64,000 bases of DNA, taken from the NCBI RefSeq assembly GCF_000159355.1, contig NZ_GG670120.1:954349-1018348 (forward strand), given 5' to 3'. This DNA comes from Lactobacillus johnsonii ATCC 33200 (GTDB taxonomy: Bacteria > Bacillota > Bacilli > Lactobacillales > Lactobacillaceae). Shown here piece by piece: positions 1-8,579 of this stretch; position 1 is the stretch's first letter, and the number at the start of each line of letters is the position of its first letter. The notes beneath the pieces are model-generated. The model saw nothing but the letters and a program-made list of their open reading frames with translations, was not told the DNA's origin and searched no databases. Both the position numbers and the translations under genes were made by a program.

Positions 1-1546
1 CTTTTAAGTCATGCTCTAAAGCTTCTTGAACTAATTTTTCAGACTTAGCATCTAAGGCTGAAGTAGAGTCATCTAAAATCAAAATCGGTGGTTGACCAAT
101 AACACCGCGAGCAAGTGATAAACGTTGCTTTTGACCACCAGAGAAGTTAGCTGATCTTTCTTCAACTTCATGGTCAAATTGATCCGGGTATTGACCGACA
201 AATTCCTGTGCTTGGGCAATTTCTGAAGCACGTTTCAATTCATAATCGGTCGCATCTTCTTTTCCTTGACGCAAGTTAGAGGCAATTGTTCCAGAGAATA
301 AAATTGCTTTTTGTAAAACCATGGAAACAGTATTACGCAGCGATTTTTCACCAATTGTCTTTAAGTCTTTTCCACCAATTTTTATTGTTCCTTTAGTCGG
401 ATCATAAAGACGCGGAATAAGTTGAGCCAGCGTACTTTTACCAGATCCTGTTGCTCCAACAATACCAACCATTTCACCTGGTTTCACCTTAAATGAAATA
501 TTCTTTAAAGTTGGCTTATCTCCATCAGGATAAGTGAAAGAAACATCGTCAAATTCAATACTTCCCTTTTCTGGTCCAGTTGGTGCATTAGGATCAAACT
601 TAACATCTGGTTCAGTATCAAGTACTTCTTTAATTCTTCGTAGAGAAACCATCCCACGAGTGAAGTTCATAATCACAAAACCACCAATTAAAATCGCAAA
701 AAGCAAAGTTAAAATATAAGAAACATATGGTGATACAACTACAACATCAGTTGTAGTTAAATTAGCACTGCGTCCTACTAAAAAGACAACCAAAGCAATT
801 ACTAAATAAGCAATTAACATGAAAGCTGGCATAATAGTAGAAATACAGTAACCAATCTTAATATTTAATTCGTTTAAATCATCAGAAGTTTCGTTAAATC
901 TCTTAATCTCATTTTCTCCCTGATTAAAAGATTTTACTACACGTACACCCTGTAAATTTTCTTTAACGCGAGTAGAAATTTTATCCATGTAGTGTTGGAA
1001 TTTAGCAAAAAGTTTATTCATATTTTGAATAACAATGTATCCAACCCCCATCATTAAAGCTAACATTAATACAGGAGCCCACCAATATTGAGGAATGGTA
1101 ATAATACTCAATACAAATGATCCAATTAAAATAATTGGCATTCTGAGTAATTGCATGAATAAGATCATCATCATATTCATAACTTGGTTCATATCATTAA
1201 TTAAACGAACAACTAATGAACCACTAGAAAATTTTTCAATATTTCCAAAAGAAAAACTTTGAATCTTGGCATAAGTTTCTTCACGTAAATCTGAAGTTAT
1301 TCCCTGGGCAATTTTTGCAGCATAATATACGTTAAAAATACCAGCAATAATTGCTAATAAACCGAGTACAACTAATCCAATTCCATCTCTTAAGACAACA
1401 CTCTGGTTATCCGCTAAAATTGCTTTTTGGATATTTTCTAATAATCTTGGCTGCCATAAGGTTGCAAAAGCAGAAATCAGAATTGTAATAATCGCTAAAA
1501 TTATTTCTTTACGATAATTTTTGAAGTGTGGCTTCAAAATTTGCAT
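1..1546 (-). CDS. ABC multidrug exporter half-transporter (TMD-NBD fusion), truncated by the window edge
   Basis: The reading frame starts at ATG 1546 behind an AGGGAG site and stays open to base 1, so about the last 50 residues are missing. The N-terminal ~300 residues carry several hydrophobic segments (exporter TMD) and are followed by an NBD with Walker A GATGSGKST, signature FSGGQKQRLSLARG and Walker B ILILDDSTSALD. The residue after the Walker B aspartate is Asp, not the catalytic Glu. That is known from the degenerate site of heterodimeric exporters (LmrC, BmrC type), so a partner half-transporter is expected just outside the window. It sits 3 bases after the marR stop, so the two form one transcript. 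The substrate is not readable from sequence. Confidence 0.9.
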   Translation of the reverse strand, partial: MQILKPHFKNYRKEIILAIITILISAFATLWQPRLLENIQKAILADNQSVVLRDGIGLVVLGLLAIIAGIFNVYYAAKIAQGITSDLREETYAKIQSFSFGNIEKFSSGSLVVRLINDMNQVMNMMMILFMQLLRMPIILIGSFVLSIITIPQYWWAPVLMLALMMGVGYIVIQNMNKLFAKFQHYMDKISTRVKENLQGVRVVKSFNQGENEIKRFNETSDDLNELNIKIGYCISTIMPAFMLIAYLVIALVVFLVGRSANLTTTDVVVVSPYVSYILTLLFAILIGGFVIMNFTRGMVSLRRIKEVLDTEPDVKFDPNAPTGPEKGSIEFDDVSFTYPDGDKPTLKNISFKVKPGEMVGIVGATGSGKSTLAQLIPRLYDPTKGTIKIGGKDLKTIGEKSLRNTVSMVLQKAILFSGTIASNLRQGKEDATDYELKRASEIAQAQEFVGQYPDQFDHEVEERSANFSGGQKQRLSLARGVIGQPPILILDDSTSALDAKSEKLVQEALEHDLK

Positions 1547-1549
1547 CTA

Positions 1550-1987
1550 TTATTCTCCCTTCTTTCTTAAAAGCTCCCAAAAGGTATCACTCCACTCTTC
1601 ATTTAGAGCTACTAACTGTTCCATCTTTTGTGCTCCCATTTTTTGTGCAATTTGCTTTTCAATTTCAAATAAAGGTGCCATTTTCTTTTTAGCGTATTTT
1701 TTCCCTGAAGCAGTTAACTGGCAATACTTAACCCGATTATCTTCTGGATCAATTGTAAGTTCTAGATAATCTTGTTCTAGTAAGCGGTGAATTCCTTTAT
1801 TAATAGATTGCTTCGGTAAGTCACTTAAGTTGACCAGATCTTTTTGCGTTAATCTTTGGCGCATTAATAGTTCATACAGAATAATGGTTAGATAACTTGG
1901 CATGCCATGTTGTCTATCCCACTCTGCATAAGCTTTTCCACCTCGGATAATTGCAAAATTCAATTTTTCGGTAGCAGTTAATTCCAT
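1550..1987 (-). CDS. MarR family transcriptional regulator
   Basis: A 145-residue winged-helix protein with MarR features: helix-turn-helix around residues 48-70 (RLTQKDLVNLSDLPKQSINK) and the wing segment DPEDNRVKYCQLTASGKKY. It is co-transcribed with the ABC half-exporter that starts 3 bases downstream. MarR proteins next to exporters usually repress the shared operon until a toxic ligand binds. An almost perfect inverted repeat overlies its own promoter, which supports autoregulation. The ligand is unknown. Confidence 0.9.
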   Translation of the reverse strand: MELTATEKLNFAIIRGGKAYAEWDRQHGMPSYLTIILYELLMRQRLTQKDLVNLSDLPKQSINKGIHRLLEQDYLELTIDPEDNRVKYCQLTASGKKYAKKKMAPLFEIEKQIAQKMGAQKMEQLVALNEEWSDTFWELLRKKGE

Positions 1988-2004
1988 ACTTCACCTCACA
2001 AAAA

Positions 2005-2062
2005 TAGTCTCTGTAGATACTAATTAATTAACCATATTAGTATCCACAGAGACTATTGTCAA
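2005..2062 (-). promoter_or_regulatory. marR-ABC promoter overlapped by a 20-bp inverted-repeat operator
   Basis: On the minus strand there is TTGACA (2057-2062), a 17-base spacer and TAATAT (2034-2039). Arms TAGTCTCTGTAGATACTAAT (2005-2024) and ATTAGTATCCACAGAGACTA (2036-2055) pair with one mismatch, so the palindrome covers the -10, the spacer and the transcription start. A MarR dimer bound here would exclude RNA polymerase. The promoter is read directly; the identity of the binding protein is inferred from position. Confidence 0.8.
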
Positions 2063-2071
2063 TAACTTTTA

Positions 2072-2928
2072 TTATTCTTTCCATAAAAAATCAATTAAAA
2101 GTTTATCAACTTCTTTATTTTCGTGTAATTTGCTATGCTGTGCATTCTTACCCTTAATTTCTACTTCACGGTATGATTTTGCACGCCCATTAATTAAATA
2201 CTTATAACTTTGTGCTGAGGCTACAGAAACTGATCCGTCAGAATTTGAACCATCCTCTTTATTACCATAGATATTTAAGACCTCAATTTGTCTTGGATAG
2301 TGTTTTCGTAAAGGTAATAATTGCTTAAAGCCATCACTATAAATATCCGGTTCACCTGTTTTCTTATCTTTAATCTTAGCCTTTTGGCCGGCTTCTTCAC
2401 CAAGATAGCCATCGTAATGCCCTGCAATTGAAACTACTTTATTAATCTTAGGCAATTTTTTATTGTCATAGTTTTCATTAATGTAATTAGCAATCTGTAA
2501 ATTTCCCATTGAATGACCAACTAAATTAATCCTTGCATAATGATATTTATTAGAGATTGCAGTTATTACATCTTTTACATATGACGTTTTTCCACTATGA
2601 TTATCTTCTAGATTAACTTTGATAATTGGATTTTTTGCATTTTTTGGAATCGTACCGTTAAGTTTAACAGTGCCATTTTTTACTTACATCTGCTTGAATA
2701 ATCGTATTACTTGCACCAGCCTTTTTTTGCGGCATTCGCCATTTGAGTCTCCGCATTCGCACTTGAGCCCCAGCCATGAAAGAAAAATGTTGGGATTGTT
2801 TTAGTATTGGTTAAAGATGCAGTAACCTTTTTATCGGAAACATTTTGAGCTTTTTGACCACATCCCGCTAACACAAATAAAAATAACGCAACAAAAAAAC
2901 TAGCAAGATAAATCTTTTTCTTCTTCAT
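2072..2928 (-). pseudogene. DUF915-type alpha/beta hydrolase lipoprotein, frameshifted
   Basis: The N-terminus has a lipoprotein signal (MKKKKIYLASFF then lipobox LAGC) and an FFFHGWGSS oxyanion segment. The C-terminal part has the nucleophile elbow GHSMGN (near 2500-2515), an Asp region NSDGS and a late His (AQHSKLHEN), as in cell-surface hydrolases of the DUF915 family. Reading frames change twice, at poly-A runs near 2728 (AAAAAAAGG) and near 2680 (AAAAAATGG). Removing one base at each restores a continuous protein of about 285 residues. The active-site residues survive but are not in one frame, so the gene should be dead unless these are sequencing errors in homopolymers. Confidence 0.8.
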
Positions 2929-3027
2929 AATTATTTCCTCTTACACTTACTTTTCTCTAGTATACAAGGACAATTATCAATTGAAAAATATTTATTCTTA
3001 CTAGTTTCCTATCGTTAAAAGCTATAT

Positions 3028-4266
3028 TTAGTTTCTTTTAGCTTCTTTTGTTAAAGTTTTTAAGCCTGGTAAAGTAATCATCACAGTAAAGCTAAGTAAG
3101 TATAAAGCTGATAAAAAGCCCATTACTACGCCTAAGTTATATTTATCCATTAAAATACCTATTACTACTGATGAAAATCCACCGATTGCCCTACCGACAT
3201 TAACAATAATATTATTGGCACTCGACCGAATTTCTGTTGGATATAATCTACTGATTACAGCGCCATAGCCACCAAACATCCCATTTGAGAAAAAGCCAAC
3301 TACAGCTCCAATAATCAAAAGCATGGTCATATTTTGGGCCAAACTTAATGTATAAACCATTAAAGCTGAACCAATCAAGAAAATCGCGAAGGCTCTTCTA
3401 GGACCAAAGTAGTCAAAAATTGAGCCAAATGTCATCATACCAATGCTCATTCCAATAATCGTAGAAATCATCCAAAGACTAGAATTTGAAACATTTAAAT
3501 TCAATTGCTTTTGCACAATTGTGGGAAGCCAGTTCATTAAACCAAAGTATCCAGCAATTTGAACTGTCATCATAATCATCAGACCCACGGTTTGCCAAGC
3601 AAGGTATGGCGTTGAAAACATTTTTTTAGCCACATCCGATAATAAGGAATTACTTTCACTAGCTTGAGCCTTAATAAATTGCTCACTTTCATGGACATGT
3701 TTTCTAATGAAGATGGTTAAAATTACTGGAAGAATCCCTACTAAAAATAGCATATGCCAACCTGCTGCTGGAATAATCCAAGCTGCAATTAAAGCCGCTA
3801 AAATTGCTCCAATTTGGCCACCAATCGCTGCTACTGAGGTCATTTTACCAATTTGTTCTTTATGAAAGTTCTCAGCAATTAAAGCAATTCCGACACCATA
3901 TTCTCCGCCTGCTCCAATTCCTGCTAAAAGCCGAAGGGCATAGATAAGATAAATATTATTGGCAAATGCCATCAAAGCTGTCGCAATTGCAAAAATAATT
4001 ACTGTATGGCTAAAAGTTTTAACTCGACCAATCTTATCACCTAAAATCCCAAAGGCGATTCCACCAACTAACATTCCTAAATTAGTAATCGTTGAAATAA
4101 AACCAGCCTCCCCACCTGACAAGTGAAGATCAGCGATCATCGAACTCATTGCAAACGATAAAAAAAGCACGTCCATATTCTCAAGCGCAAAACCTGATGA
4201 AGTAGATGCAATAACCCACTTCTGATTTTTGCTTAGAGTATGTCTGTGCTTAACCATTGTATCCAT
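3028..4266 (-). CDS. MFS metabolite:H+ symporter (AHS/sugar-porter-like)
   Basis: A 412-residue, 12-TM major facilitator protein. The first loop has the motif-A-like GILGDKIGRVKTF, and the TM4-TM5 region has RLLAGIGAGGEYGVG, typical of the aromatic acid/metabolite symporter branch. ATG 4266 is chosen because GGAGG lies 8 bases upstream; the earlier in-frame TTG at 4281 lies inside that ribosome binding site. The gene is intact and stands alone between two pseudogenes. The substrate cannot be deduced; NaiP-like vitamin or aromatic acid uptake is possible. Confidence 0.85.
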   Translation of the reverse strand: MDTMVKHRHTLSKNQKWVIASTSSGFALENMDVLFLSFAMSSMIADLHLSGGEAGFISTITNLGMLVGGIAFGILGDKIGRVKTFSHTVIIFAIATALMAFANNIYLIYALRLLAGIGAGGEYGVGIALIAENFHKEQIGKMTSVAAIGGQIGAILAALIAAWIIPAAGWHMLFLVGILPVILTIFIRKHVHESEQFIKAQASESNSLLSDVAKKMFSTPYLAWQTVGLMIMMTVQIAGYFGLMNWLPTIVQKQLNLNVSNSSLWMISTIIGMSIGMMTFGSIFDYFGPRRAFAIFLIGSALMVYTLSLAQNMTMLLIIGAVVGFFSNGMFGGYGAVISRLYPTEIRSSANNIIVNVGRAIGGFSSVVIGILMDKYNLGVVMGFLSALYLLSFTVMITLPGLKTLTKEAKRN

Positions 4267-4356
4267 ATTAAATTCCTCCAAAACGAATGCTCTCTGTCAT
4301 TCAATTATTTCTTCAGAACTTATTCTACTCGTTTTTTTATGATTTACAATCCTAGA

Positions 4357-5750
4357 TTATAAGTCTGGGTCTCTTCTAAAGTGCAATGGTGATTTCTTTA
4401 TTTGCTTTGTGATTAACTTACCAATTAATTCTTGGTAGTCTTTAACTGCTGTATGAGCTAAGTCTTTGTTTGCTTTATTAATTAAGTCTAACTTCTTTGC
4501 AGGATCTTTTTCTTTATCAACTTAGACATCATATTCTGCCCGCATTTGACTTAATTTTTGTTGTGTAGCATTTCTAGCTTGATACAATTGCAAACCATAG
4601 TCTTTCCATGAACGATCAACTAAGACTTGTGCTTCCTTGTAAATCCAATAAGCTGAATTTGAAGCATACTTATCTTTGCCATGTCTATAGAAGCTTGGCA
4701 CTACACTACCTTGTGGATAGAATGGAACATATACATTTTGACAAGTAATGCCTAATGATAACCCAGTGAATCCAATCCTTAACTTTAAGTTGCAGTAAGT
4801 GTGACTCTTCAGTAAAGTCAACACTAATTGGACGATATACAGCTGTATCTTTATTAACAGGATTTGCTACATCATATTTAGTTCCATCATAGTGATCTCT
4901 TAATACTCTTTGAGCAGCAGTTATTGAAATTGGATGGTCTGCCTTTTGAATAAATGGAATATCAAAGCTGCTTGGTTCTTGCTTAATAGAAGGATTTAAG
5001 ATTCTTTGACCAGTCCAAACACGAGCAGTGTTATATGTTAAATCTAATAGGTTATGTGTACCAAAAATACGACGCCAATTAAATGGCTTATTATTCGGCC
5101 ATAAATTATGTTCTTCAACAAATTTTTGTAAACCAGGAGCAGTAATGAAGTTATCAGAGTCATTAAAGTCAATTTCTTGAATTGCTAATTCATTAGCAGC
5201 TACAGCATAGCAATCATCTGGAATACGTTGTGCTACTCAGTAGTGAGCAGTACCAATTTCGAAGTACCAAGCTTCTTTAGAATCGGCAAATAAAATACCA
5301 TCTGATTCACCTGCAGTATGATCTTTAATAATCTTAGCAAAACGAGCAATAGCTTCACGTGCTGTCTTTACATAGGGCAATATACAAGTTACCATTGCTT
5401 CTTCAATGATACCGGTCTTATTGAATGGATCAAAAGATTGAACTTGATCATTAGCATAGGTTGTTTCAGTAGCACTCATTGCTACTACCGGATTCCTCAT
5501 AAACACCCTTCTTGTCACTCCAATTTGGAGTTGAAGAATAAGCATATCTATGAGTTGGTAAATCCATTTCAAACTTATTCAAGTTAGACTTAAAGTGATT
5601 ATTTGGAATATCCTTTTCTTCATGAAAAGCTAAATGCTTAGCACAGTTTGACTTATCATCTTCATTACGTCCAATGATAATACTGCCATCTGTAGTAGCA
5701 TTTTTCCCAATTAAAATTGATGTACATGCACTGTGATTACTTTCAATCAT
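4357..5750 (-). pseudogene. C69 family dipeptidase (PepD-like), multiply disrupted
   Basis: The N-terminus MIESNHSACTSILIGK carries the Cys (residue 9) that becomes the Ntn nucleophile in C69 dipeptidases. Later segments (SATETTYAND, YFEIGTAH, VAQRIPDDCYAV, VYVPFYPQGS) are also family-specific. At least four lesions are seen. A short deletion/frameshift lies near 5490 after EESG. TGA (5237-5239) stands in the family position W of WVAQR, implying TGG to TGA. The frame changes between about 4740 and 4800. TAA at 4522-4524 is followed by an open tail to 4357. The enzyme would have hydrolysed dipeptides in the cytosol. No functional product is expected. Confidence 0.85.
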
Positions 5751-5882
5751 TATATATCAAACTTTCATTTAAATAACCTTTCTTATTCATTTTTCATTGT
5801 ATTACCTTAGGCGCAAAAATTTTACTAAAACGCATTTTTTAAAAGTGTGAGCTAATGCTTTCCTTATTAAATTATGTTTGTT

Positions 5883-7376
5883 TTATTCAGCATCTGCCAT
5901 TAAGTTATGAATTTTCTTAGTAAAGAAAAACATTACTACACCAAACAATACACTAACAATTCCAACTGCTAAGAAGTATGCCACTTCAGTTTTACTTGAG
6001 TAGTATTTAACAATTTGGGAGTTAATAGCTTGACCAGTGGCATCTGCTAAGAACCAAAGACTCATCATCTGTGAACGGAAAGCTTTTGGTGCTAAACGTG
6101 TAGTTACAGATAAGCCAATTGGAGAAATAAGCATTTCGGCAATTTCAACAATAAACCAAGAGCCAACTAACCAAAATGGGCTAACTCGTCCGTTTGTTCC
6201 ATAAAGCATTCCTGGAAGGGCCATCCACATATATGAAAGACCAGCAAAGACCAAACCAGCAGCAAATTTACCAGCAGCACTTGGTTGTTTCTTCCAGTTA
6301 TCCCATAACCATACAAAGAACGGAGTCAAAATCATTATAAATACTGGGTTCAAAGTTTGGAAGTTAGCTGCAGTAAAGTGCCATCCTCCGATGTGAAGTA
6401 CTGTTCTTTGAGCAGCAAATAGAGCTAAAACAACAGAACCGGATTCTTCAATTCCCCAGAAGATAGAAGCTGCAATAAATAATGGAATGTAAGCCCAAAC
6501 TTTTGAGCGTTCCTCTTTTGTAACTTTAGGGCTTCTAAGCATTAAAACAAAGTAATAAATTGGTAAGGCAATAGCAACAATAGTAATTAAAGTAATAATA
6601 TTGTCAATATTTAATTGACTAAAAGCAGCCATTAAACCTAATACTACTGTTAAAGCTAAAACTCCTAAACCAATTCTCTTTAAGACTTTGTTACGAGTTT
6701 CTGGATCGATTGGATCTGTTGGGTGCATTCCATCCTCAGAGAGATACTTTCTACCACCCCAAACATACTGTACTAAACCAAAGAACATTCCAACTGCTGC
6801 CAAAGAGAAACCAGCATGGAAGTTAAAATGATTTCCAAATAAATTAAGGCCAAAACCTTCACTTGCCCAAGGAACTAACCATGGAGCAAGTGCTGATCCT
6901 AAGTTAATACCAAACACAAAGATACTGAAACCAGCATCACGTCTGCGATCATCTAATGAGTATAAGCCACCAACCATATCAGAAACATTAGGCTTAAGTA
7001 AACCTGTTCCGACCACAATAAATGCAATCGAAATATATAAACCTAGCTCTGCCATTGGTAGGGCTAAAATAATGTGTCCAATCATAATGAGGACACCACC
7101 AAAGAAGACAGTACTGCGTGCTCCCCAGATTCTGTCTGCTAACCATCCACCAGCTACCGTAGAAAGATAAACAAGTGAACCGTAGATAGACATGATTGAA
7201 GCAGCCGTGGTTTCATTCATTCCTAGTCCGCCACGTTCTACAGCATAATACATGTAGAAGAGCAAAATAGCACGCATACCGTAGTAACTAAATCTCTCCC
7301 ACATTTCGGTGAAGAACAAGGTGGACAAACCACGAGGTTGTCCAAAGAAAGTCTTCTCTGTTGTTGAATTATTCAT
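5883..7376 (-). CDS. dtpT: Di-/tripeptide:H+ symporter of the POT/PTR2 family
   Basis: A 497-residue membrane protein. Its N-terminal TEMWERFSYYGMRAILLFYM contains the ExxERFxYYG proton-coupling motif of POT carriers. The length and helix pattern fit DtpT of lactic acid bacteria, which imports di- and tripeptides with protons. It is intact although the neighbouring dipeptidase is destroyed, so peptide import is apparently still needed. It has its own promoter upstream (7426-7453). Confidence 0.93.
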   Translation of the reverse strand: MNNSTTEKTFFGQPRGLSTLFFTEMWERFSYYGMRAILLFYMYYAVERGGLGMNETTAASIMSIYGSLVYLSTVAGGWLADRIWGARSTVFFGGVLIMIGHIILALPMAELGLYISIAFIVVGTGLLKPNVSDMVGGLYSLDDRRRDAGFSIFVFGINLGSALAPWLVPWASEGFGLNLFGNHFNFHAGFSLAAVGMFFGLVQYVWGGRKYLSEDGMHPTDPIDPETRNKVLKRIGLGVLALTVVLGLMAAFSQLNIDNIITLITIVAIALPIYYFVLMLRSPKVTKEERSKVWAYIPLFIAASIFWGIEESGSVVLALFAAQRTVLHIGGWHFTAANFQTLNPVFIMILTPFFVWLWDNWKKQPSAAGKFAAGLVFAGLSYMWMALPGMLYGTNGRVSPFWLVGSWFIVEIAEMLISPIGLSVTTRLAPKAFRSQMMSLWFLADATGQAINSQIVKYYSSKTEVAYFLAVGIVSVLFGVVMFFFTKKIHNLMADAE

Positions 7377-7425
7377 TAAAAACTATCCTTTCTGTTCACT
7401 GTGTTTGTTACACAGAAAGGTTTAT

Positions 7426-7453
7426 TTTATACCTATTTATAATAAGTAGTCAA
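7426..7453 (-). promoter_or_regulatory. Probable dtpT promoter
   Basis: Minus-strand TTGACT (7448-7453), a 16-base spacer and TATAAA (7426-7431) lie about 50 bases before the dtpT start. A small CTGTGT/ACACAG inverted repeat follows in the leader. Assignment is from consensus match and position only. Confidence 0.6.
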
Positions 7454-7484
7454 ATTAGTATAGAACTATATAAAGAAAATAAAC

Positions 7485-7526
7485 ATAAAAAAATAAAAGT
7501 CAAATACTGCATGGTACTTGACTTTA
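7485..7526 (-). terminator. Intrinsic terminator of the PTS/alpha-glucosidase/lacI operon
   Basis: Arms AGTCAAATAC (7498-7507) and GTACTTGACT (7514-7523) form a hairpin with one mismatch, followed on the minus strand by TTTTATTTTTTT. A second perfect 9-bp inverted repeat GAATCATGA/TCATGATTC lies at 7536-7560, just upstream in transcription order. Confidence 0.75.
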
Positions 7527-7598
7527 CGTAGAAAAGAATCATGAATTCTACTCATGATTCTAACAAATGACTATTTGATATTTAGAGAATTATTTTTA

Positions 7599-8579
7599 TT
7601 AATTTAGGGTTGTCTCTCCTGCTCGAAAAGTAACAGGAATCATTAAACGTGAAATCTCCTTATGATCTGTATTTTGCATCTCTTTATGTAACTGTTCAAC
7701 AGCAGTTTTAGCAATTGCTTCAATATTTTGTCTAATTGAAGAAATAGTCAACGGTGTATCAGGAGTAAGTTGCCAGCCGTCAAAACCAATTATCTGAACA
7801 TGTTCAGGGACTGCGATCTCTGCTTTTTGAAATTCTTCAGTTAATACAAGAGCCAATTCATCAGTATGAGCAAAAATACCATAATTTGTGCTATCGTTTT
7901 TTATCTTTTGGATTAAATGTTCAATTACATGTTTATCATCTTTCCGGGAATCAATTTCAGTCAATTCGAATTTAATTCCATGATTATTACAATAATCTAT
8001 AAATCCCGCTTTTCTTGCATTCATTTCAACAGAATTATGATTAGCTGAACCAATAAATATTAAATTACTCAGTTTTCTTTTGCTCAATTCTCTAGCAGCT
8101 ATCTTTCCACCTTCATAATTATCTGAAGATACTAGTGAAAATTGACCTGTACTTTCTTTTTCAATAGAAACAAGGGGGATGTCAGAATGTACATGACTAG
8201 TTAAATCGGAATAAGAGATTGAAAGAATTCCAGCTACACGTTGCTCTTCAGCCATCGTGACATAACTTTTTTCTTTTTGATAATCATTCTCTGATACACA
8301 TAGAACCATTTTATATCCAAGTTCATCTAAGTATTTTTGAACCCAAAAAGTTAATTCAGAAAAGAATGGAGACCATACACTTGGGACAACAAAAACTACA
8401 AAAGCTGATTGTTGCGTTTTCAAAAAACGTGCAGCATTATTTCTTACATAATTTAGTTTTTTTATTGCAGAATCAATTTCTTTTGCAGCTGTTGGGCGCA
8501 CTTTCTTTCCATTTAAGAAATTTGAAACTGTTGCTACTGAAACATTAGCTTCACGCGCTACATCCTTCATGCTACTCAC
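7599..8579 (-). CDS. LacI family transcriptional regulator of the adjacent PTS operon
   Basis: A 326-residue LacI/GalR protein: N-terminal helix-turn-helix (MKDVAREANVSVATVSNFLN), hinge, then a periplasmic-binding-protein-like sensor domain (VPSVWSPFF to IIGFDGWQLTP). The start is GTG 8579 with AAGGAG 12 bases upstream; ATG 8570 is an alternative. It overlaps the glucosidase stop by 8 bases and is last in the operon, so it is probably an autoregulated local repressor. The ACGTTT palindromes before the operon (12818-13078) look like its operators. The effector is probably a sugar of the pathway (inference). Confidence 0.88.
   Translation of the reverse strand: MSSMKDVAREANVSVATVSNFLNGKKVRPTAAKEIDSAIKKLNYVRNNAARFLKTQQSAFVVFVVPSVWSPFFSELTFWVQKYLDELGYKMVLCVSENDYQKEKSYVTMAEEQRVAGILSISYSDLTSHVHSDIPLVSIEKESTGQFSLVSSDNYEGGKIAARELSKRKLSNLIFIGSANHNSVEMNARKAGFIDYCNNHGIKFELTEIDSRKDDKHVIEHLIQKIKNDSTNYGIFAHTDELALVLTEEFQKAEIAVPEHVQIIGFDGWQLTPDTPLTISSIRQNIEAIAKTAVEQLHKEMQNTDHKEISRLMIPVTFRAGETTLN

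Noticed and set aside
1521-1769. Open frames opposite the ABC/marR genes and many similar short frames on the opposite strand of real genes
   Set aside because: They lack ribosome sites, show no family features and merely mirror the codon structure of the true genes.
4264-4281. TTG 4281 as start of the MFS gene
   Set aside because: It lies inside the GGAGG ribosome site of ATG 4266.
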